In this document: positions 26,363-34,744 of the stretch, in pieces
Numbering within the stretch: position 1 is the stretch's first letter
How the letters are laid out: every line of letters starts with the position of its first letter
NCBI RefSeq assembly: GCF_000714815.1
Contig: NZ_JMIH01000022.1
Span: forward strand, 1 to 64,000
Length of the DNA stretch: 64,000 nucleotides
Reading direction: 5' to 3'
Origin: Anditalea andensis
Lineage (GTDB): Bacteria; Bacteroidota; Bacteroidia; Cytophagales; Cyclobacteriaceae
Notes under the pieces: model-generated
What the model saw: the letters and a program-made list of their open reading frames with translations, nothing else
The model's database searches: none
Told to the model about the DNA's origin: nothing
Made by a program: the position numbers and the translations under genes

Positions 26363-27385
26363 TCATTCCATCACAAAAGGATAATCTTCCTGCATGTAGA
26401 CATCTTTAAAAGCATCCTGCCCATTGGGCCAATCGCTTTCTTCGGCAAACTTTACCGCGTCTTCAACCTGTTTCTTCACTTTCTTATTGATTTCATCGAT
26501 TTCATCATCAGAAAGGATCTGGTTTTCTATGATCGTTTTTTTAACCTGTTCTATAGGGTCTTTGCCTTTATATTCTTCTACCTCTTCGCGTGTTCTGTAT
26601 TTCTGAGGGTCAGACATAGAATGCCCCTTATATCTATAGGTCCGGAATTCTAACAAGGTAGGTCCGTTTCCACTTCTCGCTCTTTCAGCAGCTTCTGCCA
26701 CTGCTTCGTGTACGGCTTCTACATTCATGGCATCTACTGCAAAAGAGGGCATATCATATGATTCACCCAGGGTAGAAAGATCTTCTACATTGGAGGATCT
26801 TTTCACAGCAGTACCCATAGCGTAACCATTGTTTTCAATCACGAAAATAACAGGGGTTTTGTATAACATGGCCAGGTTAAAGGCTTCATGAACGGCACCT
26901 TGTCTTACTGCGCCATCTCCCATATAGCAGATACACAGGTTTTTGGTACCTTGATATTTTTCTGCAAATCCGATCCCAAGACCCATAGGAACCTGTGCTC
27001 CTACTATGCCATGACCCCCTATAAAGTTGACAGACTTATCAAATATGTGCATAGAGCCCCCTTTACCTTTAGTGGTGCCGGTGACTTTTCCATATAATTC
27101 AGCCATCACCGCCCCGGGATCTGTTCCCAACCCAAGCGGATGAGCGTGATCTCTATATGCTGTAATCCATTTATCTTCTTTTTCCAATGCTGAAATGGCT
27201 CCTGAAGCACATGCTTCCTGACCGATATATAAGTGACAGAATCCACGGATTTTCTGTTGTCCATATAATTGACCTGCCTTTTCTTCAAATCTCCTCATGA
27301 GCAACATGCTCTCATACCAAAAGGTATAGGTCTCTTTGGAGTATTTAACTTTCGATTTTGCTGTATTAGAACTGCTTTCTGCCAT
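26363..27385 (-). CDS. pdhA: Pyruvate dehydrogenase E1 component, alpha subunit
   Basis: A 340-residue thiamine-diphosphate enzyme subunit that decarboxylates pyruvate in the pyruvate dehydrogenase complex. The thiamine-binding motif runs from GDGAVRQGAVHEAFNLA to NNGYAMGT. FWYESMLLMRRFEEKAGQLYGQQKI and GKGGSMHIF are usual N-terminal motifs, and RYKGHSMSDPQKYRTREEV is the loop that closes the active site. The beta subunit and E2 are not in the window, so the complex is coded in several places. A -7-type element precedes the gene. Confidence 0.95.
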   Translation of the reverse strand: MAESSSNTAKSKVKYSKETYTFWYESMLLMRRFEEKAGQLYGQQKIRGFCHLYIGQEACASGAISALEKEDKWITAYRDHAHPLGLGTDPGAVMAELYGKVTGTTKGKGGSMHIFDKSVNFIGGHGIVGAQVPMGLGIGFAEKYQGTKNLCICYMGDGAVRQGAVHEAFNLAMLYKTPVIFVIENNGYAMGTAVKRSSNVEDLSTLGESYDMPSFAVDAMNVEAVHEAVAEAAERARSGNGPTLLEFRTYRYKGHSMSDPQKYRTREEVEEYKGKDPIEQVKKTIIENQILSDDEIDEINKKVKKQVEDAVKFAEESDWPNGQDAFKDVYMQEDYPFVME

Positions 27386-27419
27386 GTCGTATGATTATAA
27401 ATATGCTAACGTTGGGCCC

Positions 27420-27427
27420 CAAATATA
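27420..27427 (-). promoter_or_regulatory. Candidate -7 element of pdhA
   Basis: Minus-strand TATATTTG matches TAnnTTTG exactly and would give a leader of about 30 bases. The -33 position is weak (TTCA). Confidence 0.45.
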
Positions 27428-27594
27428 AGTAAATCAGCTGAAATTATGAACCCTTTACAAAATTACTGGGAAAAAGTAAGTAGATAATCTTTACGCTGAT
27501 ATTAAATTTACAAAGGTAGATTAGAAGTAACAGGCCTTCTCCCCTCTAAGTATGGGCTGAGATTACCTGCTATAGCAATAGGAGCTGCTGCTTA

Positions 27595-28542
27595 TTAGAT
27601 GGTTTCTTTTCTGAGTAGATCGTCAAAATAAGCTATGGTTTTAACCAAACCTGTCTCTAGGTTCACTTTGGGCTCCCAATCTAGTTCTTTTTTGGCTAAT
27701 TCTATGACAGGCTTGCGCTGCATAGGATCATCCTGTGGAAGAGAGAGAAATTTTAGTTTACTTTTACTATTAGTGAGCCTTATGATGTTTTCTGCTAAAG
27801 CTAACATGGTAAATTCACCCGGGTTACCGATATTCACAGGCCCGGTAAAGCCATCTCTGGAGTTCATAAGTCTGTACATGCCTTCTATATTGTCATCCAC
27901 ATAGCAGAAGCTTCTCGTCTGCATTCCATCTCCGAAAATCGTGATGTCCTCTCCCTGTAGGGCCTGTACTATAAAATTGCTGACCACCCTTCCATCATTA
28001 GGATGCATTCGTGGACCGTAAGTGTTAAAGATCCGCATTACTTTGATATTCACTTTGTGCTGTCTGTGATAATCAAAAAATAATGTTTCAGCACACCTTT
28101 TACCCTCGTCATAGCATGCCCTGATCCCTGTAGTGCTTACACTTCCTTTATAGGATTCTGGCTGGGGATGTATTTCCGGATCACCATATACTTCTGAAGT
28201 ACTTGCCTGTAATATTTTAATTTTTAACCTTTTGGCTAGGCCTAACATATTGATGGCCCCTATGACACTAGTTTTGGTGGTCTGGACAGGATCAAACTGA
28301 TAATGGACCGGGCTGGCAGGACATGCCAGGTTATATATCTCATCTACTTCCACATACATAGGGAAAGTGATGTCATGCCTCATGAATTCAAAGCTCTTGT
28401 TATCCAGTAGGTGGTAAATATTGTTTTTTCTACCGGTGAATAGATTATCTACACAGAGAACTTCATTTCCTTCCTTAAGTAGCCTTTCACAAAGGTGGGA
28501 ACCTAAAAATCCTGAACCACCGGTTACTAATATTCTTTTCAT
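27595..28542 (-). CDS. UDP-glucuronate decarboxylase (UXS-type SDR)
   Basis: A 315-residue extended short-chain dehydrogenase that probably converts UDP-glucuronate to UDP-xylose for surface polysaccharides. The NAD site is [15 protein letters not shown], the catalytic pair is YDEGK (residues after GIRAC), and [17 protein letters not shown] and [19 protein letters not shown] are UXS signatures. The gene ends in tandem stops (TAA TAA). No other polysaccharide gene adjoins it. Confusion with dTDP-glucose dehydratases is unlikely given the motifs. Confidence 0.92.
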   Translation of the reverse strand: MKRILVTGGSGFLGSHLCERLLKEGNEVLCVDNLFTGRKNNIYHLLDNKSFEFMRHDITFPMYVEVDEIYNLACPASPVHYQFDPVQTTKTSVIGAINMLGLAKRLKIKILQASTSEVYGDPEIHPQPESYKGSVSTTGIRACYDEGKRCAETLFFDYHRQHKVNIKVMRIFNTYGPRMHPNDGRVVSNFIVQALQGEDITIFGDGMQTRSFCYVDDNIEGMYRLMNSRDGFTGPVNIGNPGEFTMLALAENIIRLTNSKSKLKFLSLPQDDPMQRKPVIELAKKELDWEPKVNLETGLVKTIAYFDDLLRKETI

Positions 28543-28762
28543 TAATTTCTAATTTAGATATGGTGCGAAAATACAGTAATTTAAACAATAGGTTTTAATA
28601 TAAGCAATTATATTTGCTTTTTCATATTAATGAAATATAGCGCCAATTTTTATATAAAATATCAAATTCCCTTACGGTTTAGTGTTAAAATATTTTACAT
28701 CTAATAATTTGTCTGTTAAAATCACTAATGTTACGTTCGTTAAATTTATGCGTTGAAAGCCT

Positions 28763-29866
28763 ATGCACTTAAAAAATATCAATCTTCATCAATTTAAAAA
28801 TTACCATTTGGTGCGGGCTGAATTTTCAAATGAAATCAATTGTTTTTTGGGTACCAATGGCAGCGGAAAAACCAATCTTTTGGATGCCATCCATTATCTA
28901 TGTTTTACAAGGAGTGCATTCAATACAGTAGATGTCCAGAATATCCTACATGAAAAAAGTTTTTTTACCATCAAGGGAGATTTTGAGTTGGAAGAAAAAA
29001 ATATAGAGATCAAATGTATAGTGGAAAGTGGGAAAAAAAAGCAAATGCTCCATACAGGCAAAGCCTATGATAAGATGAGTGAGCATATAGGGCTTTTGCC
29101 GGTAGTGATGATAGCCCCTGATGATACACAACTCATCAAAGACGGCAGTGAGGGTAGAAGAAATTTTTTTGATAGCATCATTTCTCAGTTGGATAAGCCT
29201 TATCTGCATCTACTGGTGAGGTATCAACACTTTCTAAAACAGCGGAATGCCTTGCTAAAACAGTTTTCAGAATCAGGGCAAATTGATCAAAGTCTTTTAG
29301 AACCTTACAATATCGAAATAATAAATCTGACCAAATCTATATATATCAAAAGGGAAACCTTTATTCAGGATTTTCTTAAAGGGTTGCAAAAGCATTATGG
29401 TGTGATATCAGGTGAGAAAGAAACAGTAGAGGTCGTTTATCAAAGTGATGGAAAGGATTTAGATTTTGAAACTAAATTTAAGGCTTCTTTAAGTAGGGAT
29501 ATCATACTTAAAAGAACGAATAAAGGTATCCATAAGGATGATTTTGTGTTTACGATAGGGGGGTATCCACTGAAAAAATTTGGATCTCAGGGACAGCAAA
29601 AGTCTTTTTTAATCGCGCTTAAATTATCCCAGTTCCAAATCTTAAAAGAAAGAAAGGGGATTTTGCCCATCCTTTTACTGGATGATATATTTGATAAATT
29701 AGATGATCTTAGGATAGCCAAAATGATAGAACTTGTAGCTAATCATGAATTCGGTCAGCTGTTTATAACAGATGCCAGGCCAGAGCGCTCAAAACAGATT
29801 CTGAGTACTATTAATGCCGACAAACGCTATTTTAATATTAAAGACGGCATGCTATCACCTGATTAA
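28763..29866 (+). CDS. recF: DNA replication/repair protein RecF
   Basis: A 367-residue SMC-like ATPase that loads RecA at single-strand gaps. Walker A is GTNGSGKTN near residue 30, the ABC signature is FGSQGQQKSFLIALK near 275 and Walker B is PILLLDDIFDKLDD near 312. Early motifs LHQFKNYHL and RNFFDSIISQLD match the family. No dnaA, dnaN or gyrB gene lies beside it, so this is not an origin region. Its last 4 bases overlap the end of the convergent DoxX gene. Confidence 0.97.
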   Translation: MHLKNINLHQFKNYHLVRAEFSNEINCFLGTNGSGKTNLLDAIHYLCFTRSAFNTVDVQNILHEKSFFTIKGDFELEEKNIEIKCIVESGKKKQMLHTGKAYDKMSEHIGLLPVVMIAPDDTQLIKDGSEGRRNFFDSIISQLDKPYLHLLVRYQHFLKQRNALLKQFSESGQIDQSLLEPYNIEIINLTKSIYIKRETFIQDFLKGLQKHYGVISGEKETVEVVYQSDGKDLDFETKFKASLSRDIILKRTNKGIHKDDFVFTIGGYPLKKFGSQGQQKSFLIALKLSQFQILKERKGILPILLLDDIFDKLDDLRIAKMIELVANHEFGQLFITDARPERSKQILSTINADKRYFNIKDGMLSPD

Positions 29867-30279
29867 TATCTCTTTTTCTTTAATATCTGGCCATCCATAG
29901 AATATAATCCAGGACCTCTGAGAAATAAAAATATAAAACTTAAAAGGTAAAGTAATGATAGTTCTTTATCTGAAAAGGGATCTCCAGCATGAACCATAAA
30001 TGCAGCCGTAAGCATAGCAATAATCAAAGGAACCAAAGCTAACCTTGTCATGAATCCCAAACCTAATAATATGGCACAGAAAAATTCAGCAAATATGGTC
30101 AGCTGTAAAGATAAAGCCACTCCTATGCCCAAAGGATCAGGAAAGCTTTCCATTGTTTCGCTAAAATTGACTATTTTGCTCCACCCATGCGTGATCATCA
30201 TTATCGCCACTCCTACTCTTAATACAAGTAAGGCAGTGTCTACAAAAAAAGGTCGGGTGGAAAACAACATTTTTTTCAT
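29863..30279 (-). CDS. DoxX family membrane protein
   Basis: A protein of about 138 residues with four membrane helices. The DoxX core is clear: ALLVLRVGVAIMMITHGWSKI, FAEFFCAILLGLGFMTRLALVPLIIAMLTAAF and a closing DKELSLLYLLSFIFLFLRGPG. The frame extends 22 codons upstream, but the ATG reading MKKMLFSTRPF suits the family start. DoxX proteins have been tied to quinone or thiol redox processes; the function here is not known. Confidence 0.85.
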   Translation of the reverse strand: MKKMLFSTRPFFVDTALLVLRVGVAIMMITHGWSKIVNFSETMESFPDPLGIGVALSLQLTIFAEFFCAILLGLGFMTRLALVPLIIAMLTAAFMVHAGDPFSDKELSLLYLLSFIFLFLRGPGLYSMDGQILKKKRY

Positions 30280-30606
30280 TGTACTAGTGGTTATTAAATA
30301 GGTAGAATAGGATTTTTCGTTTCTGTTAAATTTGAACTTAATCAATTATAATACCTAATCCAAAAGGTTTCAGAATTTTTTGCTCCCTATTAGAACAAAT
30401 TGGGTTTATTCTTACGCTTTTTATACCTACATACTCATGGAAAAAAGTTTTCCAAGAATGATAGATATGAATTAACCGGCCTTTGGCTATACGGAAATCT
30501 CCAATGCTTACTTCCCATTACTTTATTCTTATTAAACATTGTCCTCTTAGGGCTGTTTTATTTTTATCCAAGTGAAAAATGACAATTTAAATCTATAAAT
30601 CGGCAC
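30280..30606 (+). other. Gene-poor stretch before the PII-like gene
   Basis: An AT-rich stretch between divergent DoxX and PII-like genes that must hold both promoters. The only frame of note is a 60-codon one at 30400-30582 on the plus strand. It has a TTG as its only possible start and one hydrophobic segment (LLPITLFLLNIVLLGLFYFY), and it ends 24 bases before the PII-like gene. It may be a small membrane protein, a remnant or chance. TATTTTTA at about 30560 is a one-mismatch -7 element. Confidence 0.3.
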
Positions 30607-30921
30607 ATGGTTAAAATAGAAATAATTATTAATGGGGACCATATAGATGATGTACTTAAAAGTGTGTCTAATCTGGAAATCAATATGTTAAATTTTTTCG
30701 AAATAAGCAGTATCGGTAACCCTCTAGATCAGACTACAGTCTATAGAGGGGTAAGCCATTCAAAAGGATATACTTCTAAAATAAAAATTGAAATTTTGAC
30801 TAGTAAAGAAAAAATTTCGGATTTAAAAACCGCTCTATCAGAATTGGTCAAAAATGCTCCTCAGCTCTCCCCGATCGAAGTTTTTTTCACTGACATTGTT
30901 GAATTTTCTCAATTTTCTTAA
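30607..30921 (+). CDS. Degenerate PII-like protein beside amtB
   Basis: A 104-residue protein. It aligns by eye with GlnB/GlnK along its length: MVKIEIIINGDHIDDVLKSV for the first strand and helix, TTVYRGVSHSKGYTSKIKIEIL for the T-loop and third strand, same spacing as [23 protein letters not shown]. Key residues are changed: the T-loop Tyr 51 position is His, the Gln 39 position is Pro, and the glycine-rich B-loop (TGKIGDGK) is replaced by NAPQLSPIE. It is therefore unlikely to bind ATP or 2-oxoglutarate in the known way or to be uridylylated. It sits 11 bases before amtB and surely belongs with it. A remote PII-like family such as DUF3240 is the other option. Confidence 0.7.
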   Translation: MVKIEIIINGDHIDDVLKSVSNLEINMLNFFEISSIGNPLDQTTVYRGVSHSKGYTSKIKIEILTSKEKISDLKTALSELVKNAPQLSPIEVFFTDIVEFSQFS

Positions 30922-30932
30922 TTATTTCTACT

Positions 30933-32150
30933 ATGACTGATGATATATTCATCCTTCACAACCTATGGATGATCGTTGCCACCATATTGGTATTTATTAT
31001 GCATTTGGGATTTGCAGCACTCGAAGCAGGACTGGTTAGGCAAAAGAACACCATTAATATCCTGTACAAAAATGCAATTATACCTTCTATAGGCATCCTA
31101 ACATACGCCTTGGTCGGTTATAACATCATGCATGCAGTAGATATTTCATCTGTTTTTAGACTGGGTGTACATTTTCCAGGAGGAGATGGGCAGGATGCTT
31201 TTAACGATAAATTTACATTTTATACTAATTTTATTTTTCAGGCGATGTTTGCTGCCACCTCCGCTACTATAGTATCCGGAGCGGTGGCAGAAAGGATTAA
31301 GCTGACTCCTTTTCTGCTATTTTCTACACTTTATACTGGATTATGCTTTCCTATAATAGCCAGGTGGAAGTGGGGAGGAGGATTTTTGGACAATATGGAT
31401 ACCCCTTTTTATGATTTTGCGGGGAGTACGCTGTTGCATAGTGCCGGTGGATGGGCTGCTTTAGTAGGAGCATTGGTATTGGGGCCTCGTATAGGAAAAT
31501 TTGTAGGTGGTGAAACCAAGGCTTTCCCAGGACATAATATACCATTAGCTACAATTGGCGTATTTTTACTTTGGTTTGGCTGGTTTGGGTTTAATGGAGG
31601 ATCTATAGGTGGAGCATACGCAGGCCAGCTGTCACAAGTATTTGTCACTACAGGTGTAGCGGCGGCATCAGCAGCTATAGCAGCCCATTTTACCTCTCAT
31701 TTACTGTTCAAAACATTTGATATCACTATGGTATTCAATGGCATTTTATCCGGACTGGTCAGCATTACGGCGGGCTCTAATTTAATGTCCATAGGAGAGG
31801 CTGTTATGGTAGGAGGTATAGGGGGAGTCATGGTAGTATTTGGCGTCAGATTGGTAGATAAATGGCGGATAGATGATCCTGTGGGGGTGATACCGGTTCA
31901 TCTGTTTGGGGGTATATGGGGAACATTGGCCGTGGGTATTTTTGGAAAGCTGGCAGGATGGTCCCAACTAATTTCACAGATAATAGGGATAGGTGTCGTA
32001 GGGATTTTTTGCTTGGTTTTTAGTTATATAGCATTTAAAATAATAGACAAAATAATGGGACTGAGGGTGTCTGAAAAAGTGGAAAAGGATGGGTTAGATG
32101 TGCATGAACATAGCATGCATGCCTATCCTTATTTTGGAAGAAAGGAATGA
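30933..32150 (+). CDS. amtB: Ammonium transporter
   Basis: A 405-residue inner-membrane channel for ammonium with about 11 helices. The pore twin histidines are present: TLLHSAGGWAALVGALVLGPR (His near 168) and PVHLFGGIWGTLAVGIFG (His near 322). AALEAGLVRQKNTINILYKN near the start and the C-terminal GLRVSEKVEKDGLDVHEHSMHAYP are family signatures; the latter tail contacts PII proteins in other bacteria. It has no cleaved signal peptide. It is coupled to the upstream PII-like gene. Confidence 0.96.
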   Translation: MTDDIFILHNLWMIVATILVFIMHLGFAALEAGLVRQKNTINILYKNAIIPSIGILTYALVGYNIMHAVDISSVFRLGVHFPGGDGQDAFNDKFTFYTNFIFQAMFAATSATIVSGAVAERIKLTPFLLFSTLYTGLCFPIIARWKWGGGFLDNMDTPFYDFAGSTLLHSAGGWAALVGALVLGPRIGKFVGGETKAFPGHNIPLATIGVFLLWFGWFGFNGGSIGGAYAGQLSQVFVTTGVAAASAAIAAHFTSHLLFKTFDITMVFNGILSGLVSITAGSNLMSIGEAVMVGGIGGVMVVFGVRLVDKWRIDDPVGVIPVHLFGGIWGTLAVGIFGKLAGWSQLISQIIGIGVVGIFCLVFSYIAFKIIDKIMGLRVSEKVEKDGLDVHEHSMHAYPYFGRKE

Positions 32151-32285
32151 TCTTATTATTAGTAAATAATTTTAGATCCTTGTAAAAAAAGCAAAAGCTT
32201 TACGCGTAAGTTAATCTGTACATATTACAACCGAGTATGGAGGGGATTAATATAGAATTTATACCATTAAGGAAGTATAGAATTA

Positions 32286-32317
32286 AATAAGTCATGCTAG
32301 TAATGGCATGACTTATT
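32286..32317 (-). terminator. Terminator of the nucleotidyltransferase gene
   Basis: A 12-bp perfect stem AATAAGTCATGC / GCATGACTTATT with an 8-base loop, 6 bases past the stop on the minus strand. The U run is short and interrupted. It may also stop plus-strand transcripts from amtB. Confidence 0.65.
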
Positions 32318-32322
32318 ATAAA

Positions 32323-33225
32323 TTAATTCCACAGTTGTTTTGGATATTCACCTTCGTCATGAAGCTTTTTTAAAGCTGCTATTACATCTGGTTTATCATC
32401 AGCGTAGGTTACTCCAAACCAGGTTTTTCCTCCTGGCAAAATTTCTACTACTGCTTTTCCATCCTGTATCAGTTGGTTTGCTACTGTTGGGATATAAAAT
32501 TCTGACTTTAGATTATTTTGGCTGCCTTTAAGAAAAGGGATCCACATGTCCTCAATAGCCTCAAAAATAGCAGGGTGAAATCCCCAACAGTTCATAGATA
32601 CTGGAGTACCAGGTTTGATTTCTTGTGTGACCTGATCTTCTCTGCTTATAATTTTGTCCCCTTCTCTCTGTATATTGGTAGTTTCAACCATGCCCAGGAG
32701 TTGGTTTTCTTCATTGGTTTCACAGACACCTCTAGCTACTGATCCATTATCCGAAAGCACATCTTCCACTGCATATCCTATCATGCAGTGAAGGTTTGGC
32801 TGTACGCCATTGCTTAAGAACTTGCCTAAAGCATCAAATGCTTCCAGTCCATAAAAATCATCTGCATTGATAACAGCAAAAGGTTCTTTCACAGCATTCT
32901 TGGCGCATAATACAGCATGGGCAGTACCATAGGGCTTTGACCTTTCAGGGTTTTTAAGTTCCTGAGGAACTAACTTTTCTAATGACTGAAGTACAAATTG
33001 TACTTCGACTTTTCCTTCCAATTTTGGTAAAAATTTATCTTTTACCTCTTCTAAAATTTCGGCTCTCACGATAAAGACTACTTTGCCAAATCCAGCCCTT
33101 ATCGCATCATAGATTGAATATTCTATTATAGTTTCACCATTAGGACCAAATCCATCAATCTGTTTGTTGCCTCCATATCGGCTGCCCATGCCTGCAGCAA
33201 GGACCAAAAGTGTTGGTTTACTCAT
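32323..33225 (-). CDS. Sugar-phosphate nucleotidyltransferase
   Basis: A 300-residue nucleotidyltransferase of the UTP-glucose-1-phosphate uridylyltransferase kind. It starts LLVLAAGMGSRYGGNKQIDGFGPNGETIIEYSIYDA, holding the GxGxRxxxxK nucleotide motif, and VINADDFYG is the metal-binding Asp region. C-terminal CWGFHPAIFEAI and TWFGVTYADDKPDV fit the enzymes annotated in Bacteroidota as sugar nucleotidyltransferases. The sugar and nucleotide cannot be fixed from sequence. Read alone. Confidence 0.85.
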   Translation of the reverse strand: MSKPTLLVLAAGMGSRYGGNKQIDGFGPNGETIIEYSIYDAIRAGFGKVVFIVRAEILEEVKDKFLPKLEGKVEVQFVLQSLEKLVPQELKNPERSKPYGTAHAVLCAKNAVKEPFAVINADDFYGLEAFDALGKFLSNGVQPNLHCMIGYAVEDVLSDNGSVARGVCETNEENQLLGMVETTNIQREGDKIISREDQVTQEIKPGTPVSMNCWGFHPAIFEAIEDMWIPFLKGSQNNLKSEFYIPTVANQLIQDGKAVVEILPGGKTWFGVTYADDKPDVIAALKKLHDEGEYPKQLWN

Positions 33226-33345
33226 TTTCTTATAATTTTAATTATTAAAGCTTCAAATGTAGGCATTTCTTAAAACTGATCTCAATTTTATAAAATGGTT
33301 TTTATGATTTTTGCTTTTATATGCTCTACATAAACTAAGCCATTC

Positions 33346-33382
33346 AAAAAAAGAACAGCTTATAAATTTTAAGCTGTTCTTT
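33346..33382 (-). terminator. Terminator of the susC-susD operon
   Basis: A hairpin with AAAGAACAGCTTA and TAAGCTGTTCTTT arms (12-13 bp) and a short AT loop. In minus-strand sense a run of U follows. It begins 6 bases past the SusD stop. Confidence 0.85.
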
Positions 33383-33387
33383 GGGAA

Positions 33388-34734
33388 TCAATATCCTGGG
33401 TTTTGAGTAAGGTTATTGTTTATATCAAGTTCCAATTGGGGTATCGGAAACAATGCCCTTTGTGGATTCGTTAAACCTAAAGTTTCAAAAGCTAAACCTG
33501 TTCTTATTAAATCAAAATAGGCTTCTGATTCAAAGATCAATTCTTTCCTTTTCTCTAGTTGAACAGCACGGATAAATGCTTCTAATGCTGGTGTAGGAGT
33601 AGTTTCCAGACCAGCACGTGTTCTCACTTCACCCAAGTGGTTTTGGGGCTCGCCTAGGGGGGTCCCTTGGGATCTTGCCAGTGCTTCGGCACATATTAAA
33701 TATATTTCTGCCAACCGGATAATAGGGATGTTCTGGGTGGCTGGGTTAAAATTACGGTATTTTCCTACATATAGATTTATATTCCCTGAATTGTCCACTG
33801 CTTCATTGATGGAAAAATCCCTTCTCAGATCATTTTCCTCAAAAAGGTCATAGGCTAGGTCGGAAGCAAAAAACTCCTGTCGGGATGCTGGATTAGCAAC
33901 CTGTACAAAAGCATTGGTAGTTTGTTCATCAAATTGAAGTTCAAAAATAGATTCCTGGGAGTTTTCGTTTTGCCAAATGCTGCTATAATTACTTACCAAA
34001 GTAAACTCCATACTATTGATCACTTCATTGGCCAGCCGTGCTGACTCAGTATAGTTTTCCAGATAAAGGTGTACTTTAGATAATAGCGCTCTGCTAGAAT
34101 AACCATTAGCCCTGCCCTTCATGATGCCTGTTCCTGCTATCATGGGTAGGTTCATCGCAGCTTCCAGGTCCGACACAATGGCGGTATAAACTTCCTGAGT
34201 GGAATTTCTGGATACCCTGGTAGCTGTCGAGGTGGTAGCTGGAGTGGTAGGGTTTAGAAGAAGAGGAACATCCCCCCAGGCCCTTACCAGGTTAAAATAA
34301 GTTAAAGCTCGAATCCATCTAGCTTCCAATACTAGATTTTGTAAAGCGGGGTTATTGGCAAAGCCATCTATTTGCGGGGCAAATCCGATAATATTGTTAA
34401 CGGCATTTATGGTCTGATAAGAAGAAGTCCAAATATTAAGTGCCCAGGGATTGTCAATCCTAATATTAAAATTTTGGTATTCCATATATTCTGGGAAATT
34501 GGAAATATGGCGCATATGTCCTGCCGCAAATTCTGGAATAACTATTAAAGCTTGCCCATACGCAAAACTGCTGGTCAGACTTCTATAAGCTCCCATAAGC
34601 GCTGCTTGGGTAGTGGCTTCATTGGTAAAAAAAGTTTCCTGACTTAATTGATCAAGAGGCTGTTTATCTATAAAATCATCACATGCAGTAACTAGCATGG
34701 AAAATAGCAAAATGATATATAATTTTTTTTTCAT
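33388..34734 (-). CDS. SusD/RagB family nutrient-binding lipoprotein
   Basis: A 448-residue surface lipoprotein that captures nutrients and passes them to the SusC channel. The signal peptide ends in lipobox LVTAC, followed by DDFIDKQPLDQLSQETFFTNEATTQAALMGAYR, the SusD N-terminus. EARWIRALTYFNLVRAWGDVPLLLNPT, IIRLAEIYLICAEALAR and the end FPIPQLELDINNNLTQNPGY are family signatures. It starts 10 bases after the SusC stop. No glycoside hydrolase or regulator is next to the pair, so the ligand is unknown. Confidence 0.96.
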   Translation of the reverse strand: MKKKLYIILLFSMLVTACDDFIDKQPLDQLSQETFFTNEATTQAALMGAYRSLTSSFAYGQALIVIPEFAAGHMRHISNFPEYMEYQNFNIRIDNPWALNIWTSSYQTINAVNNIIGFAPQIDGFANNPALQNLVLEARWIRALTYFNLVRAWGDVPLLLNPTTPATTSTATRVSRNSTQEVYTAIVSDLEAAMNLPMIAGTGIMKGRANGYSSRALLSKVHLYLENYTESARLANEVINSMEFTLVSNYSSIWQNENSQESIFELQFDEQTTNAFVQVANPASRQEFFASDLAYDLFEENDLRRDFSINEAVDNSGNINLYVGKYRNFNPATQNIPIIRLAEIYLICAEALARSQGTPLGEPQNHLGEVRTRAGLETTPTPALEAFIRAVQLEKRKELIFESEAYFDLIRTGLAFETLGLTNPQRALFPIPQLELDINNNLTQNPGY

Positions 34735-34744
34735 GATTTCCTTA

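Noticed and set aside
28763-29866. Replication origin near recF
   Set aside because: There is no dnaA, dnaN or gyrB gene beside it and no cluster of DnaA boxes was noticed.
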